A stretch of 64,000 nt of DNA. Origin: Desulfatirhabdium butyrativorans DSM 18734 (GTDB lineage Bacteria; Desulfobacterota; Desulfobacteria; Desulfobacterales; Desulfatirhabdiaceae). Positions 61,770 through 64,000 of the stretch are shown here, piece after piece (the stretch's first letter is position 1; each line of letters opens with the position of its first letter). Position numbers and translations under genes: made by a program. Below the pieces are notes generated by a model. That model ran no database searches and was not told where the DNA came from. It saw only the letters and a list, made by a program, of their open reading frames with translations. The stretch is taken from NCBI RefSeq assembly GCF_000429925.1, contig NZ_AUCU01000014.1, positions 62,001 through 126,000 on the forward strand. The letters run 5' to 3'.

Positions 61770-63386
61770 ATGGAACTCCAGAAATCACGGGAACAGCTTC
61801 GAGCGACATTTTCAGCCCTGAGTCTAACCAAAAAAGTCACGCTCTTTTCGGTGATCGGATTGATACTGGCCGGTCTGATTGTCGTCACATCCATCAGCTC
61901 CAGACCGGAATATCAGGTGCTGTACACCGGATTGTCCCCGGAAGATTCCGGCGTCATCCTGGGTAAGCTCAAGGAAAAGAAAATTCCGTTTCGCATCGGG
62001 CAAAACGGCGCTTCGATTCTGGTGCCCAAGGAGAAAGTGTACGAAACCCGCATGGAACTGGCCTCTCAGGGACTGCCCCAGGGCGGCGGGATCGGATTCG
62101 AAATATTTGACGGAACAAAGCTCGGCATGAGCGAATTCATGCAGAACGTGAACTATCAGCGGGCATTGCAGGGCGAGCTGATGAGAACGATCAACCAGAT
62201 CGAAGAAATCGACAGCTCCCGCGTGCATATCGTGATGAGTTCCAGATCACTGTTTATCGAAAACGAAAGCCCGGCACAGGCTTCGGTCGTGGTGAAGCTC
62301 AAACCCCAGAAACGGCTCAAGCCCGATCAGGTCAAAGGGATCGTGCATCTGGTTTCTTCCAGTGTGGCCGGATTGAAGCCCGATCAGGTCACCGTGGTCG
62401 ATACTTTCGGGAATATGCTTTCCGAAAAAATCAGAGAAGAGGACGTTTATGCAAAGGCAAGGGCCGAGCAGCTGGAGTATCAGGATCGCATCGAGCGCAG
62501 CATGGAAACCCGGGTGCTGACGATGTTGGAACAGGCATTGGGTCCAGGCAAGGCCATCGTGCGTGTAGCGAGTTCCATGGATTTTCGAAAGCAGGAAAAA
62601 ACCGAGGAGCGTTATTATCCCGATAACAAAGTTCCCAGAAGTGAGCAGGTGTATCAGGAATCTTCATCAAAACAGGAAAAATCCCAGCCGAGCGGGGTGC
62701 CGGGAACCCCTGCGGCCCTTGCCGGCAACCTGGGCAGCAATGCAGCCAACGCAAGCCCAGCCGCGACTTCCGAAAAGCGTGAGCAGACGACGAATTATGA
62801 GATCGGCAAACTCATCTCCAAAACGGTGGAGCCCGCCGGAAAAATGACCGGCCTTTCCGTGGCTGTGCTGGTGGATGGCAATTATAAAACGGTAACGGGA
62901 GAAAATGGGAAAGTCACGTACGAATATGTCCCCCGGACGCCCGAAGAAATGGAAAAACTGAAAAACATCGTCATGCGTGCCGTCAATTTGAACGGCTCTC
63001 GTGGAGATGAGGTCGAGGTGGTCAATATTCCGTTCGACAATCCGGACCTGAAGCCCATACAGGAAGCCAGGGAGCCCGGTTGGATCGAAGTCCTGAAACG
63101 CTATGCCAGCTATTTCCAATACGGTTTCTCCCTGCTGTTTCTTCTGCTGAGCTTTGTCTTTGTCGTCCGACCTCTGGTTCAATGGATTACGCTGCCGAAG
63201 ACCAGGCTTGCAGGCGAAGATATGGCGGAAGAATTGCCTCATTCTCCTTCGCCCGGAGAGCTTCCCATGGTGCAGAAGGCTTCGCATCTGCTGACGGACA
63301 ATCCGGCTACGCTTCAATTGCTTCGGGAATGGTTGAGGCAAGGGATCGAAGCCGATGCCGCTGTGGAGCAGGTGGCCAGAACGTGA
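61770..63386 (+). CDS. fliF: Flagellar MS-ring protein FliF
   Basis: 538 residues. Inner-membrane ring. Membrane helix one near residues 23-45 (VTLFSVIGLILAGLIVVTSI), periplasmic YscJ-like region (YQVLYTGLSPEDSGVILGKL, GFEIFDGTKLGMSEFMQNVN), the second helix near 445-470 (YGFSLLFLLLSFVFVVRPLV) and a C-terminal cytoplasmic FliG-binding tail (ATLQLLREWLRQGIEADAAV). Slightly shorter than Salmonella FliF (560). AAGGAAAGATCTC precedes the start. Confidence 0.96.
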   Translation: MELQKSREQLRATFSALSLTKKVTLFSVIGLILAGLIVVTSISSRPEYQVLYTGLSPEDSGVILGKLKEKKIPFRIGQNGASILVPKEKVYETRMELASQGLPQGGGIGFEIFDGTKLGMSEFMQNVNYQRALQGELMRTINQIEEIDSSRVHIVMSSRSLFIENESPAQASVVVKLKPQKRLKPDQVKGIVHLVSSSVAGLKPDQVTVVDTFGNMLSEKIREEDVYAKARAEQLEYQDRIERSMETRVLTMLEQALGPGKAIVRVASSMDFRKQEKTEERYYPDNKVPRSEQVYQESSSKQEKSQPSGVPGTPAALAGNLGSNAANASPAATSEKREQTTNYEIGKLISKTVEPAGKMTGLSVAVLVDGNYKTVTGENGKVTYEYVPRTPEEMEKLKNIVMRAVNLNGSRGDEVEVVNIPFDNPDLKPIQEAREPGWIEVLKRYASYFQYGFSLLFLLLSFVFVVRPLVQWITLPKTRLAGEDMAEELPHSPSPGELPMVQKASHLLTDNPATLQLLREWLRQGIEADAAVEQVART

Positions 63387-63434
63387 AACCGGATTGGATG
63401 AATCGTCAAACGCAAGTGGATCGAGCATACATCG

Positions 63435-64000
63435 ATGAAATCTGAAGCGGATATTCAAGAAATCGATTCGAAAAACCTGACGGGTCCCATGAAAGTGGCC
63501 ATCCTCATCTATTCTCTGGGTGCGGATGCGGCTCGGGCCCTCGTTTCGGGGTTGGATGCCCGTGAAAGAGCGGTGCTCCAGAAACATTTGAAGCTGGTTG
63601 AAAAGCTGCCGCCCAAAGTGATCGAGCAGGTGGCTGCGGAATTTATCGCTTTGGTGGAAAAGAGCCAGAATGCCGTCGCCCAGATACAGGAAGCGCTGAA
63701 CGAGGATTTTCCCCAGTTGCCTGCCATCGAGGATTTGTCGGATCAGAAGGAAAAGGACGGTAAAAAGCAGCAACAGCAGGCTTCAGGCGATCAGCGGCAA
63801 CAGCCCACAGACGAGAAGGATGCCGAACACAAGGATGAGGAGGAGGATGAGGAATTTTCCCTGAAAACCCTTCAAAAAATCGATCCGGAGCAATTGGCTG
63901 AAATGATCCGGGATGAGCATCCGCAGACCATTGCCATCATCGTCGTTCATTTGAAACCCGAATCCGGAAGCGAAGTGCTGGCAAGGCTTCCCGATTCGGT
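63435..64000 (+). CDS. fliG: Flagellar motor switch protein FliG (partial at window end)
   Basis: The first 188 residues are seen; the rest lies outside. The N-terminal domain (about 15-85; GPMKVAILIYSLGADAARAL, KLPPKVIEQVAAEFIALVEK) binds FliF. The middle domain begins near 145 (LKTLQKIDPEQLAEMIRDEH PQT). Between them lie about 50 residues of charged, glutamine-rich sequence (DGKKQQQQASGDQRQQPTDE, KDEEEDEEF) where typical FliG has a short linker. The start codon has only a weak upstream GAG; it follows the FliF stop by 48 bases. Confidence 0.93.
   Translation, partial: MKSEADIQEIDSKNLTGPMKVAILIYSLGADAARALVSGLDARERAVLQKHLKLVEKLPPKVIEQVAAEFIALVEKSQNAVAQIQEALNEDFPQLPAIEDLSDQKEKDGKKQQQQASGDQRQQPTDEKDAEHKDEEEDEEFSLKTLQKIDPEQLAEMIRDEHPQTIAIIVVHLKPESGSEVLARLPDS

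Overview
The window looks like a chromosomal segment of a flagellated, anaerobic Gram-negative bacterium, most likely a Desulfobacterota (deltaproteobacterial) sulfate-reducer relative. The pointers are ferredoxin-fused MinD ATPases with NifX/NifU-like partners (an orange-protein-type cluster), several sigma-54 regulators, an acetyl-CoA hydrolase/transferase, lipid A Arn genes, and CsrA/FliW beside flagellins. No rRNA, tRNA or CRISPR array was recognised. The taxonomic placement is inference from gene content.

Layout. 1-2.2 kb: fragment of a nitric-oxide-reductase-type gene (minus), an FNR-like box, then a tiny cysteine-rich membrane protein translationally coupled to a PAS/sigma-54 regulator. 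2.2-6.4 kb: a REP/RAYT remnant, a GH3 beta-glucosidase, a hypothetical gene and a repeat-rich stretch with a MITE-like element. 6.4-10.9 kb: a seven-gene NifX/MinD/NifU/FmdB operon with a sigma-54 promoter. 10.9-14.2 kb: cysteine hydrolase and acetyl-CoA hydrolase/transferase. 14.3-18.7 kb: arnB-arnC-arnA. 18.9-20.1 kb: a toxin-antitoxin pair with a frameshifted PIN toxin, next to a second MITE copy. 20.1-28.3 kb (all minus): DUF4410 lipoprotein, seven-bladed Vgb-like propeller, Tat-exported metallo-beta-lactamase-fold protein, NarL-type two-component system and a 5'-nucleotidase lipoprotein. 28.9-32.6 kb: an L,D-transpeptidase/M15 peptidase fusion, an MliC-cupin fusion and a nucleoside transporter. 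32.6-37.4 kb: purA, tadA, rpsA and sppA.

38.3-64 kb is a motility region: csrA-fliW, two giant SPINDLY-type glycosyltransferases (one carrying an FkbM-like domain), two long flagellins, fliD-fliS-flaG, a signalling set (HDOD, GAF histidine kinase, CheX-like, receiver-STAS), a receiver-less FlrC-like sigma-54 activator, and flgB-flgC-fliE-fliF-fliG running off the window. Expected logic: the sigma-54 activator drives basal body genes, sigma-28 promoters drive a flagellin and fliD, CsrA/FliW controls flagellin translation, and the glycosyltransferases modify flagellin.

Intergenic space is crowded with dispersed repeats: a terminal-inverted-repeat element family (GTGCCTGAACG ends) with two long copies and at least five fragments, heptamer tandem repeats (GGGCAGT, TTCTGAC, GGCAATA, TTTTAAG), GATTAC/GACAAC hexamer tracts and REP-like palindromes. 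The most unusual points are the coupled CPCCGQP microprotein, an empty-site comparison for the MITE, a MITE fragment supplying the C-terminus of a regulator, the envelope-enzyme fusions, and a FliG with a long charged linker.
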